Assembly (NCBI RefSeq): GCF_900129085.1
Contig: NZ_FQUF01000008.1
Location: 16,862 to 80,861, forward strand
Reading direction: 5' to 3'
Length of the DNA stretch: 64,000 bases
DNA from: Atopostipes suicloacalis DSM 15692
Lineage (GTDB): Bacteria; Bacillota; Bacilli; Lactobacillales; Carnobacteriaceae_A
Shown: in pieces, positions 1 through 6,894 of the stretch
How positions within the stretch are numbered: position 1 is the stretch's first letter
Layout of the letters: every line of letters starts with the position of its first letter
The notes under the pieces: model-generated
What the model saw: the letters and a program-made list of their open reading frames with translations, nothing else
What the model was told of the DNA's origin: nothing
Databases searched by the model: none
Program-made: the position numbers and the translations under genes

Positions 1-747
1 GCAACGAATTCTATTGGAGAAGCTTTTTTAAAAATTCAAAGTGGTATGTTAGATGCGTGTCTTGCAGGAGGTACGGAGGCCACGATTAACGAAATCGGCA
101 TTGCAGGCTTTGATGTATTAACTGCTCTATCGACCAATGATGATCCTAAAACAGCATCGCGTCCTTTTGATAAAGACCGAGATGGTTTTGTAATGGGTGA
201 AGGAGCAGGAATTTTATTTATGGAATCTTTAGAATCTGCTCAGGCACGAGGTGCAAATATTTTAGCTGAAGTTGTTGGCTATGGTTCGAATAGTGATGCC
301 TATCATATGACGGCCCCCCGTCCAGATGGTAGTGGTGCTGGTGAGGCCATTAAATCAGCCATTCATATGGCGGATATCCAACCAGAAGAAGTTGATTATA
401 TTAATGCGCATGGAACAAGTACACCAACGAATGACTCGGCAGAAACAGAATCCATTAAGTATGCTCTAGGTGAACATGCTTATAAAATTCCAGTATCGAG
501 TTCGAAAGGATTTTTTGGACATTTACTAGGAGCTGCTGGGGGCGTTGAAGCAGTAACGGTGGTTAAAGCCTTACAGGATAGTTTTGTTCCAGCAACTTTG
601 GGACTTGAAACGCCAGATGAAGATTGTGATTTAGATTATGTACCTAAAGAAGGACGTAACCAAGAAATTAACTACGCCTTATCTAGTTCCTTAGGATTTG
701 GTGGACATAATGCTGTGCTATTATTTAAAAGTTGGAATGGTGAGTAA
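1..747 (+). CDS. fabF: 3-oxoacyl-ACP synthase II (FabF), 3' part only
   Basis: Condensing enzyme that elongates acyl-ACP with malonyl-ACP in type II fatty-acid synthesis. The frame is open from base 1 and begins ATNSIGEAF, which in the family directly follows the catalytic Cys, so the Cys lies just outside the window. Both catalytic histidines are visible: [11 protein letters not shown] and [15 protein letters not shown]. The C-terminal [10 protein letters not shown] motif closes the thiolase fold. The stop codon overlaps the accB start, so the two are translationally coupled. This is the left-most visible gene of the fab/acc operon. Identity is clear; the true start is upstream of the window. 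Confidence 0.96.
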   Translation, partial: ATNSIGEAFLKIQSGMLDACLAGGTEATINEIGIAGFDVLTALSTNDDPKTASRPFDKDRDGFVMGEGAGILFMESLESAQARGANILAEVVGYGSNSDAYHMTAPRPDGSGAGEAIKSAIHMADIQPEEVDYINAHGTSTPTNDSAETESIKYALGEHAYKIPVSSSKGFFGHLLGAAGGVEAVTVVKALQDSFVPATLGLETPDEDCDLDYVPKEGRNQEINYALSSSLGFGGHNAVLLFKSWNGE

Positions 748-1232
748 TGATGAAATACGAAGAATTAACTGAACTGATTAATCATTTAGATCAATCCAGT
801 TTAGCCTTTATGGACTATCAAACGGATGATGAGCATATTATCCTTTCTAAAGAAGTTCCCCAAATGGCTGCACCTAAAAATGAAGGACCGACACCAGAGG
901 CAACTTCAACAGATCCTGCTCCGGTTCAAACACCTGTGGTACAAGAAGCTGCAGGAGCAGCAGACAACGAGACAACACCATCTGTCACAGAAGAGGCAGG
1001 AGAAGTCGTCGAGTCACCAATGGTCGGAGTCCTCTATTTAAAACCTCATCCAGATGAAGAGCCTTACATCAAAGTAGGCGACCATGTGAAACAAGGGGAT
1101 GTCATTTGTATTGTCGAAGCTATGAAGCTTATGAATGAAATACAAGCTCCACATTCAGGGGTAGTCACAGAAATTTTAGTTGAAAATGAAGCGGTCGTTG
1201 AGTACAAACAACCGCTCGTTCGAATCGATTAG
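747..1232 (+). CDS. accB: Biotin carboxyl carrier protein of acetyl-CoA carboxylase
   Basis: Carries biotin between the carboxylase (AccC) and carboxyltransferase (AccA/AccD) in the first committed step of fatty-acid synthesis. Three parts are seen: an N-terminal region (about residues 1-40), an Ala/Pro/Glu/Thr-rich flexible linker (about 45-85), and a C-terminal biotinyl domain with EAMKLMNEI, whose Lys is the biotinylation site. The length of 161 residues is normal. The ATG at 747 overlaps the fabF stop; a second ATG follows directly at 750 and could equally be the start. It sits between fabF and fabZ as in other Lactobacillales. Confidence 0.95.
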   Translation: MMKYEELTELINHLDQSSLAFMDYQTDDEHIILSKEVPQMAAPKNEGPTPEATSTDPAPVQTPVVQEAAGAADNETTPSVTEEAGEVVESPMVGVLYLKPHPDEEPYIKVGDHVKQGDVICIVEAMKLMNEIQAPHSGVVTEILVENEAVVEYKQPLVRID

Positions 1233-1252
1233 TGTTTTATAAGGAGGACAAA

Positions 1253-1714
1253 ATGTCAGAACAAAACAAACCCGTCATGACAGCTCAAGAGGTTATGGAG
1301 GTCATTCCTAACCGTTATCCAATGTTTTTTGTCGATCGGGTAGAAGAGCTAGATTTAGAAGAGCGAATCGTTGCAACCAAAAACGTTGCAGCGAATGAAT
1401 CTTATTTCCAAGGACATTTTCCTGGAAATCCGATTATGCCAGGTGTTTTACAAGTGGAAACCATGGCACAAGTAGGCTCCATTCCTTTATTAATGAGTCC
1501 AAATTTTAAAGGGAAAATTGCTTTTTTAGCGGCAGTAGATAAAGTGAAATTCCGAAGAAATGTTGTACCTGGAGATGTTTTAACGATTACAGTAGATATT
1601 GTAAAGTTAAAAGCCGTTATGGGGATTGGACAAGGAACCATTACGAACCAAAACGGAGACGTTGTTTCCGAAGCAAAGATGACCTTTATTATTAGTGATT
1701 TAGAACAATTATAG
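1253..1714 (+). CDS. fabZ: 3-hydroxyacyl-ACP dehydratase, FabZ/FabN type
   Basis: Hot-dog fold dehydratase that removes water from 3-hydroxyacyl-ACP. The start at ATG 1253 is chosen because AAGGAGG lies just upstream; a GTG at 1232 would place the ribosome binding site inside the protein. The motif GHFPGNPIMPGVLQVE holds the catalytic His, and the Glu follows in VETMAQ. The early motif reads VIPNRYPMFFVDRV, with Asn where most FabZ proteins have His (IPHRYP). Some lactic acid bacteria have a second FabZ-like enzyme (FabN) that also isomerises trans-2 to cis-3 decenoyl-ACP, and that role cannot be excluded. It lies inside the acc operon, which favours the ordinary FabZ role. Confidence 0.9.
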   Translation: MSEQNKPVMTAQEVMEVIPNRYPMFFVDRVEELDLEERIVATKNVAANESYFQGHFPGNPIMPGVLQVETMAQVGSIPLLMSPNFKGKIAFLAAVDKVKFRRNVVPGDVLTITVDIVKLKAVMGIGQGTITNQNGDVVSEAKMTFIISDLEQL

Positions 1715-1724
1715 GTGGGACGCT

Positions 1725-3113
1725 ATGTTTCAAAAAGTATTAGTTGCTAACCGAGGAGAAATTGCGGTACGAATTATTCGTGCCTTAAGAGAACTAGGAA
1801 TTACATCAGTTGCTGTGTTTAGTGAGGCCGATCGTTATGCCTTACATACAGAATTAGCAGACGAAGCAATTTGTATTGGGCCAGCTAAAGGAATAGATTC
1901 CTATGCAAACCCGGTTGCCGTTTTAAGTGCTGCAAATGTATCTGGGGCTGATGCTATCCATCCGGGCTACGGGTTTCTATCCGAACGCAGTGACTTCGCC
2001 TCTTTATGCGAAAAGATGAACATTAAATTTATTGGGCCCAACAGTGATATTATTCGAGATATGGGGAATAAACAAAATGCCCGCACTACGATGCGAGAAG
2101 CGGGTGTGCCAATTGTCCCAGGTGGAAAAGATTTGGTCGAAAATATTGAACAAGCACGTAAAATTGCCGAAGAAACAGGCTATCCTTTAATGATTAAAGC
2201 CGCTGACGGTGGCGGTGGAAAAGGAATGCGTCTAGCCAGTTCACCAGAAGAATTAGAGCCGATGTTTACGCAAGCGCAAAATGAAACACAAAGCATTTAT
2301 GGCAATCGACACTTATATATTGAGCGGACTATTTATCCTGCCAAACATATTGAAGTACAAATTTTAGCGGATGAACAAGGAAACGTAGTGCATTTAGGAG
2401 AGCGAGATTGTTCCCTTCAAAGAAATAATCAGAAAGTGATTGAGTTTGCTCCTTCACCAACGTTGTCAGAGGAAACACGCAATAAATTGAATCAAGCAGC
2501 AGTAGATGCAGCGAAAGCAATTGGCTATACCAATGCGGGAACGATTGAATTTCTAGTCGATAATGATGAGAACTTCTATTTCATGGAAATGAATACCCGG
2601 CTGCAAGTCGAACATCCTATCACAGAAATGGTTACGGGCGTAGATATCGTAAAGGCGCAAATTGAGATTGCAGCTGGTCAACCGCTACCCTTCAAACAAT
2701 CCGATATAGAATTAAATGGTTTTGCTATTGAATGCCGGTTAAATGCCGAAGACCCTTATAATCATTTTCAACCGTCAAGCGGCTACATTGATCGTTTGTT
2801 TTTACCAAATGGAGGAATGGGTTTACGCGTTGAAACGACTTTATATTCTAACTATACCCTTCCGCCATTTTATGATTCTATGGTGGCTAAAATTATTACC
2901 CATCAGCCCACAAGGGAAGATGCCTTTAAGTTGATGGAACGAGCATTGTACGAAGTGACAGTTGAGGGGTTGAATACCAATATTGAATTATTGGAAGCTT
3001 TAATCAGTCACCCAGAAGTCCAGGCAGATAATGTTCACGCTAAATGGTTGGAAGAGGAGTTTATGCCTCAATGGATCGAAGAAGTGAAGGAACATTCTGC
3101 TTTAAATGAGTAG
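1725..3113 (+). CDS. accC: Acetyl-CoA carboxylase, biotin carboxylase subunit
   Basis: ATP-dependent carboxylation of biotin on AccB. The N-terminal domain starts FQKVLVANRGEIAVRI; the ATP-grasp glycine loop GGGGKGMRLA is at about residues 163-172; the metal and catalytic segment FYFMEMNTRLQVEHPITE is at about 285-302; the C-terminal carboxylase domain follows. The length of 462 residues is a little above the usual 450. The start ATG follows TAGGTGGG. The gene is 10 bases after fabZ in the same operon. Confidence 0.97.
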   Translation: MFQKVLVANRGEIAVRIIRALRELGITSVAVFSEADRYALHTELADEAICIGPAKGIDSYANPVAVLSAANVSGADAIHPGYGFLSERSDFASLCEKMNIKFIGPNSDIIRDMGNKQNARTTMREAGVPIVPGGKDLVENIEQARKIAEETGYPLMIKAADGGGGKGMRLASSPEELEPMFTQAQNETQSIYGNRHLYIERTIYPAKHIEVQILADEQGNVVHLGERDCSLQRNNQKVIEFAPSPTLSEETRNKLNQAAVDAAKAIGYTNAGTIEFLVDNDENFYFMEMNTRLQVEHPITEMVTGVDIVKAQIEIAAGQPLPFKQSDIELNGFAIECRLNAEDPYNHFQPSSGYIDRLFLPNGGMGLRVETTLYSNYTLPPFYDSMVAKIITHQPTREDAFKLMERALYEVTVEGLNTNIELLEALISHPEVQADNVHAKWLEEEFMPQWIEEVKEHSALNE

Positions 3114-3141
3114 AAGATGTCATAAGAGGAGAGAATAGAGG

Positions 3142-4017
3142 ATGGCCTTATTTCGTAAGAAAAAGAAATATGTAGAAATCAATCCGAGAAGAGCGGATGA
3201 ACTTAGAGAAAGGCGTGCCCAAATACCAGATGGCTTGGCGGAGCGTTGTCCGAAATGCCAAGCAATCATTTTTCAAAATTCCATTGAAAGTGATTATCTG
3301 TGTCCAAAATGTAACTATCATCTCCAATTTCCAGCTTTAAAACGGATTGAATGGTTAGTGGACGAAGGATCGTTTAGAGAGTGGGATAGTAACCTTACGG
3401 CAAGAGATCCTTTGAATTTTCCAGGATACCAAGAAAAACTGGATCGAAGCCAAAGTAGTACAGAATTAAAAGAAGCAGTGGTGACTGGACAAGCAGAAAT
3501 AGAGCACCTTCCTTTTGCGCTTGGCGTAATGGATAGTCGCTTTGTGATGGCCAGTATGGGAACTGTTGTGGGTGAAAAATTGACCCGCTTATTTGAGCAA
3601 GCGACAGAGAAAAAGCTTCCGGTTGTTTTATATATTGCTTCAGGAGGCGCGCGAATGCAAGAAGGGATTTTATCCTTAATGCAGATGGCAAAGATTTCTC
3701 AGGCGATTTCTAAACATAGTCAAGCTGGGCTATTTTACTGTACCGTTCTTACGCATCCAACAACAGGAGGCGTAACAGCCAGCTTTGCCATGCAAGGGGA
3801 CATTACGTTAGCCGAGCCTGAGGCAACGATTGGCTTTGCTGGAAAACGAGTAATTGAACAAACCATTGGCTCAGATTTGCCTGAAGATTTTCAAACAGCC
3901 GAATCTGTTTTAAAAAATGGCTTTATTGACCACATTGTTCCGCGAAAAAAACAAACGCAAGTTTTACGTTTCCTCTTAACTGCACATAGAACTCCAGCAG
4001 AAAGCGCAGGTGTCTAG
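3142..4017 (+). CDS. accD: Acetyl-CoA carboxylase carboxyltransferase subunit beta
   Basis: Forms the carboxyltransferase with AccA, moving CO2 from biotin to acetyl-CoA. The N-terminal zinc ribbon has two CPKC pairs (about residues 36-39 and 54-57), diagnostic of the beta subunit. The crotonase-like body contains the oxyanion glycines in SGGARMQEG and the TTGGVTASFA segment. Its 291 residues are typical. The TAG stop is directly followed by the accA ATG, giving tight translational coupling. Confidence 0.97.
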   Translation: MALFRKKKKYVEINPRRADELRERRAQIPDGLAERCPKCQAIIFQNSIESDYLCPKCNYHLQFPALKRIEWLVDEGSFREWDSNLTARDPLNFPGYQEKLDRSQSSTELKEAVVTGQAEIEHLPFALGVMDSRFVMASMGTVVGEKLTRLFEQATEKKLPVVLYIASGGARMQEGILSLMQMAKISQAISKHSQAGLFYCTVLTHPTTGGVTASFAMQGDITLAEPEATIGFAGKRVIEQTIGSDLPEDFQTAESVLKNGFIDHIVPRKKQTQVLRFLLTAHRTPAESAGV

Positions 4018-4800
4018 ATGAAAGCTTATGATATTGTAAAAAAAGCACGCGACATTCAGCGTTTATCGACGATTGAAATAATCAATGCTCTTTGTTCAGA
4101 TTTTATGGAGCTTCATGGTGACCGTCGAATGACCGATGATCAAGCGGTCGTTGGTGGTGTGGGGCTAATAGAGGATCAAGATCCAATCACAATTATTGGA
4201 ATTCAAAAAGGACGCAACACAGAAGAAAATATCCGTAGAAACTTTGGTTCAAGTGGTCCAGCCGGTTATCGCAAGGCGGAGCGTTTGATGAAACAAGCCG
4301 AAAAATTTCAGCGCCCTGTTTTGACTTTAATCAATACAGCAGGTGCTGATGCTGCCCCAGATTCGGAAGAATACGGCATTGGTGAAGCTATCGCCAGTAT
4401 GTTGATCACTATGAGTGAATTGACAGTACCTACTTTAGCTATTATCCTTGGAGAAGGTGGAAGTGGAGGCGCGATTGCCTTAGCTTTAAGTGATCAAGTG
4501 TGGATGCTTGAAAATAGTATCTATTCGATTCTCTCTCCAGAAGGCTTCGCATCTATTTTGTGGAAAGACTCGAGTCTAGCCGCAGAGGCGGCAGATATTA
4601 TGAAACTGACTGCAACGGAGCTCAAGGAACTTACCGTCATTGATCGAGTCATTGCCGAAGGAGAAAAAGGGAAAACATTCAGCAATGAAGAATTAGCAGA
4701 ACGTTTGATTCCAGAGATTAAAACAGCCTTTGAAGAATTAGAAAAGCAGGATTCAAAAGATCGTGTGGCAAACCGTTATGAACGTTTTCGAAAGTTCTAA
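4018..4800 (+). CDS. accA: Acetyl-CoA carboxylase carboxyltransferase subunit alpha
   Basis: Partner of AccD in malonyl-CoA formation. The 260-residue length matches the short AccA of Lactobacillales, which lacks much of the N-terminal extension of the Gram-negative enzyme. Visible family motifs are LHGDRRMTDDQAVVGGVG, NTAGADAAPDSEEYGIGEA and GEGGSGGAIAL. It starts immediately after the accD stop. Confidence 0.97.
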   Translation: MKAYDIVKKARDIQRLSTIEIINALCSDFMELHGDRRMTDDQAVVGGVGLIEDQDPITIIGIQKGRNTEENIRRNFGSSGPAGYRKAERLMKQAEKFQRPVLTLINTAGADAAPDSEEYGIGEAIASMLITMSELTVPTLAIILGEGGSGGAIALALSDQVWMLENSIYSILSPEGFASILWKDSSLAAEAADIMKLTATELKELTVIDRVIAEGEKGKTFSNEELAERLIPEIKTAFEELEKQDSKDRVANRYERFRKF

Positions 4801-4821
4801 TGATGGAGGTTAACTATTGAT

Positions 4822-5181
4822 ATGGTAGCTGGTATAGGAATTGATTTGATTGATTTAGACCATATGGCTTCGGTTTGTCAAAAGCAGCCTCGTATTTTCG
4901 AGAAAATTTTGACGGAAAAAGAGATTGAAGTTTATGAGAGGTATGGTGAGAAGCGGAAGCTAGAATTTCTAGCAGGTCGTTATGCAGTTAAAGAGGCGTT
5001 CAGTAAAGCGATGGGGACAGGTATCGGTAAAACAGTTACTTTCAAAAGTATATCAGTTTTGACTAACAATAAAGGGCAACCTGTTGTTGTAAAGTCACCT
5101 TATGAAGGAAATGTTTTTGTTTCTATTAGTCACTCGCAAAAAATGGCTGTTGCACAAGTGGTTTTGGAAAAAATAAAATAA
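4822..5181 (+). CDS. acpS: Holo-[acyl-carrier-protein] synthase
   Basis: Transfers 4'-phosphopantetheine from CoA to apo-ACP. GIGIDLIDLDH carries the Mg-binding Asp and GRYAVKEAFSKAMGTG the Mg-binding Glu; SISHS near the C-terminus is also conserved. Its 119 residues are normal. It begins at ATG 4822, 11 bases after GGAGGT, only 21 bases behind accA, and is followed by a terminator. It therefore appears to be the last gene of the fab/acc operon; in many relatives acpS sits elsewhere, next to alr. Confidence 0.94.
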   Translation: MVAGIGIDLIDLDHMASVCQKQPRIFEKILTEKEIEVYERYGEKRKLEFLAGRYAVKEAFSKAMGTGIGKTVTFKSISVLTNNKGQPVVVKSPYEGNVFVSISHSQKMAVAQVVLEKIK

Positions 5182-5187
5182 GAAATG

Positions 5188-5236
5188 AAACTTCTTTCTT
5201 AAGGCATCGATAAGCCTTGTAAGAAAGGAGTTTTTG
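5188..5236 (+). terminator. Terminator of the fab/acc operon
   Basis: A long inverted repeat (arms 5188-5205 and 5214-5233, with a one-base bulge) around an ATCGATAA-type loop, ending in TTTTT. It lies directly after acpS and separates the fatty-acid operon from the B12 block. Confidence 0.85.
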
Positions 5237-5350
5237 CGCTTAATAAAAAGTACTAAATCGCTGGATTGATTCTGTATGTAACTTAGGACTTAAAAGTTGT
5301 TAAACATAAAAGACGTAAAAGAGTAATAAAATACCCAAGCCGAGAAAAAA

Positions 5351-5378
5351 TTGACGCAGATCTTACAGTAACTAAACT
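5351..5378 (+). promoter_or_regulatory. Putative promoter of the B12 uptake operon
   Basis: TTGACG at 5351-5356 and TAAACT at 5373-5378, 16 bases apart, about 60 bases before the riboswitch aptamer. The fit is moderate. Between 5240 and 5350 I see no gene or clear element. Confidence 0.45.
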
Positions 5379-5435
5379 TGAAAAAAAGGAACAATTCATC
5401 TAGAATACTCTTTGATAGATAGAAAGAACCATTCA

Positions 5436-5610
5436 AAGACAACTAAGGTATGGAAGTTTGGTTAAATTCCAACGCGGTCCCGCCACTGTAATCATGCATG
5501 AAGCATGGAGCCAGATCTTTACTTAGTTTGCTAATAATGCATATGGGCTGTTTCGAGGTCAAGCAGCTACATGGAGAGTCTATGTCTGGGTGCATAGGCT
5601 ATTTTTTTTA
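5436..5610 (+). promoter_or_regulatory. Cobalamin riboswitch with expression-platform terminator
   Basis: The B12 aptamer core is visible: GGTATGGAAG, then TTCCAACGCGGTCCCGCCAC and the rest of the GCCACTG box (about 5473-5493), then GAGCCAGAT further on. These match the conserved order of AdoCbl-type riboswitches (GGGAA..GGTGAAATTCC..GCGG.CCCGCCACTG..AGCCAG). The expression platform is a hairpin (arms 5577-5585 and 5592-5600) followed by eight or more T, so ligand binding should end transcription. The next genes are a DUF4430 lipoprotein and an ECF S component, which fits control of B12 uptake. Confidence 0.93.
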
Positions 5611-5695
5611 GATTTAACTTCAAAGGGTGTATTTTTAGCGAATGAATGAAATCTATCTTGAAACGTAGCAAACACTATATAAAGGAGCAAACAAA

Positions 5696-6157
5696 ATGGA
5701 CAAAAAATTATTAAGTAAATTATTTTTATTTTCACTATCAGGTGCTTTATTAGTCGGATGTGGAAATCAGGCAGAAGAGACGCCTGAGGAAGCAGAAGAA
5801 CCAGAAACAGAAGTAGCAGAAACCCCAGAAGAGACAGAAGAAACCACGGATACCGAAGATGCAGCGGATGAAGTTTCTTTTACCATTGATATTTTAGTGG
5901 ATGGAGAAGCAGTTGCTGATCTAAGTAAAGAAGTAACAGCTGAAGAAGGTATGTATCTTCTTGATGTAATGGAAGACACATATGATATTGAAGAAACAGA
6001 TGGCTTTATTTCATCTATTGAAGGATACGAACAAGATGAAGCAGAGAATCGTTACTGGCTATACTATATAAATGGTGAATCTGGTGAAGTAGGAGCCGCT
6101 GATTATGCTCCAGAAGCAGCTGACCAAATTGAGTGGAGACTAGAAAGCTTTGAATAA
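5696..6157 (+). CDS. DUF4430-domain lipoprotein, probable cobalamin-binding
   Basis: Secreted lipoprotein: a short basic N-terminus, a hydrophobic stretch and the lipobox LVGC (Cys at about residue 22). Next comes a very acidic Glu/Thr linker (about 27-58), then a domain of about 90 residues resembling DUF4430, the fold of the C-terminal domain of transcobalamin and intrinsic factor, with a YWLYYINGE core. It lies directly under the cobalamin riboswitch and overlaps an ECF S component gene. The inference is that it captures corrin outside the cell and hands it to the transporter. No binding residue can be proven from sequence alone. Confidence 0.82.
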   Translation: MDKKLLSKLFLFSLSGALLVGCGNQAEETPEEAEEPETEVAETPEETEETTDTEDAADEVSFTIDILVDGEAVADLSKEVTAEEGMYLLDVMEDTYDIEETDGFISSIEGYEQDEAENRYWLYYINGESGEVGAADYAPEAADQIEWRLESFE

Positions 6158-6692
6158 ATCATCAAATTATTTTAGCGTATACCGAATCTCTTTACTCGCA
6201 ATAATGACCGCTCTAACTGCTGTGGGACGTTTAGCTTTTGCTTTACCTTTTATGCCAAATATTCAACCAATGACGGCTTTACTCATTATTATTGCCTTAA
6301 ATATCGGTATCGTTGATAGTTTGATTGTTTCTTTATTATCGATATTATTGACGAATTTATTCTTAGGAATGGGTCCTTGGACTGTTTTGCAAATTATTTC
6401 ATTTGCACTCGTTATTTTATTGACGGGTTTGATTAAATACTTTTATCGATCCGACTCTTTCATTCATCGACTTATTTTTGCTGTTTGGGCAGGACTTATG
6501 GGGTTTGCATATGGCTTTGTTATTTCGTATTTAAATGTTCATTTATATGGGATGAGTAACTTTTGGGTTTATTACCTTAATGGAGTTCCCTTTGATTTAT
6601 TACATGCTGTCGGAAATGTGGGTTTCTTTATAATATTAGAACCCATTATTGTTCCGATTATAAAGAAAAAATTCGAAAAAATATTACACTAA
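6150..6692 (+). CDS. ECF transporter S component, probable cobalamin-specific
   Basis: Small integral membrane protein of 180 residues with about five to six hydrophobic segments. The N-terminal VYRISLLAIMTALTAVGR is the Ala-rich helix by which S components dock to the shared EcfT unit. The start is a TTG at 6150 that overlaps the end of the lipoprotein gene by eight bases, with GGAG about 12 bases upstream; no good ATG lies near. Placement under a B12 riboswitch suggests a CbrT-like vitamin B12 uptake role. The energising EcfA/A'/T genes are not in the window, as usual for group II ECF systems. Confidence 0.85.
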   Translation: MNKSSNYFSVYRISLLAIMTALTAVGRLAFALPFMPNIQPMTALLIIIALNIGIVDSLIVSLLSILLTNLFLGMGPWTVLQIISFALVILLTGLIKYFYRSDSFIHRLIFAVWAGLMGFAYGFVISYLNVHLYGMSNFWVYYLNGVPFDLLHAVGNVGFFIILEPIIVPIIKKKFEKILH

Positions 6693-6705
6693 AAAATATT
6701 AATTT

Positions 6706-6742
6706 CAAGCTCCTTTACTCTCAACGAGTAGAGGAGTTTTTG
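6706..6742 (+). terminator. Terminator after the B12 uptake genes
   Basis: Stem with arms CTCCTTTACT (6710-6719) and AGTAGAGGAG (6727-6736), followed by TTTTT. It closes the riboswitch-controlled operon before nrdJ. Confidence 0.85.
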
Positions 6743-6774
6743 TCTAAACACGAAAATTTTTTGGACGTTTTTCA

Positions 6775-6803
6775 TTGATAGCCACTCCACTTTGTTGTAT
6801 ACT
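6775..6803 (+). promoter_or_regulatory. Promoter of nrdJ
   Basis: TTGATA at 6775-6780 and TATACT at 6798-6803 with a 17-base spacer. The leader of about 85 bases has no riboswitch that I can see, so nrdJ seems to be expressed separately from the riboswitch operon. Confidence 0.7.
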
Positions 6804-6894
6804 AATTTCTAGCAAATCACAAGATATAGTATTGGTTTTAAACTAAATTGTCTATATGTTGTGAAAATATGAACAGAAAAAAGGAGCCACTAAC

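Noticed and set aside
5240..5440. A small gene between acpS and the riboswitch
   Set aside because: No frame with a ribosome binding site; the region reads as leader DNA with a promoter.
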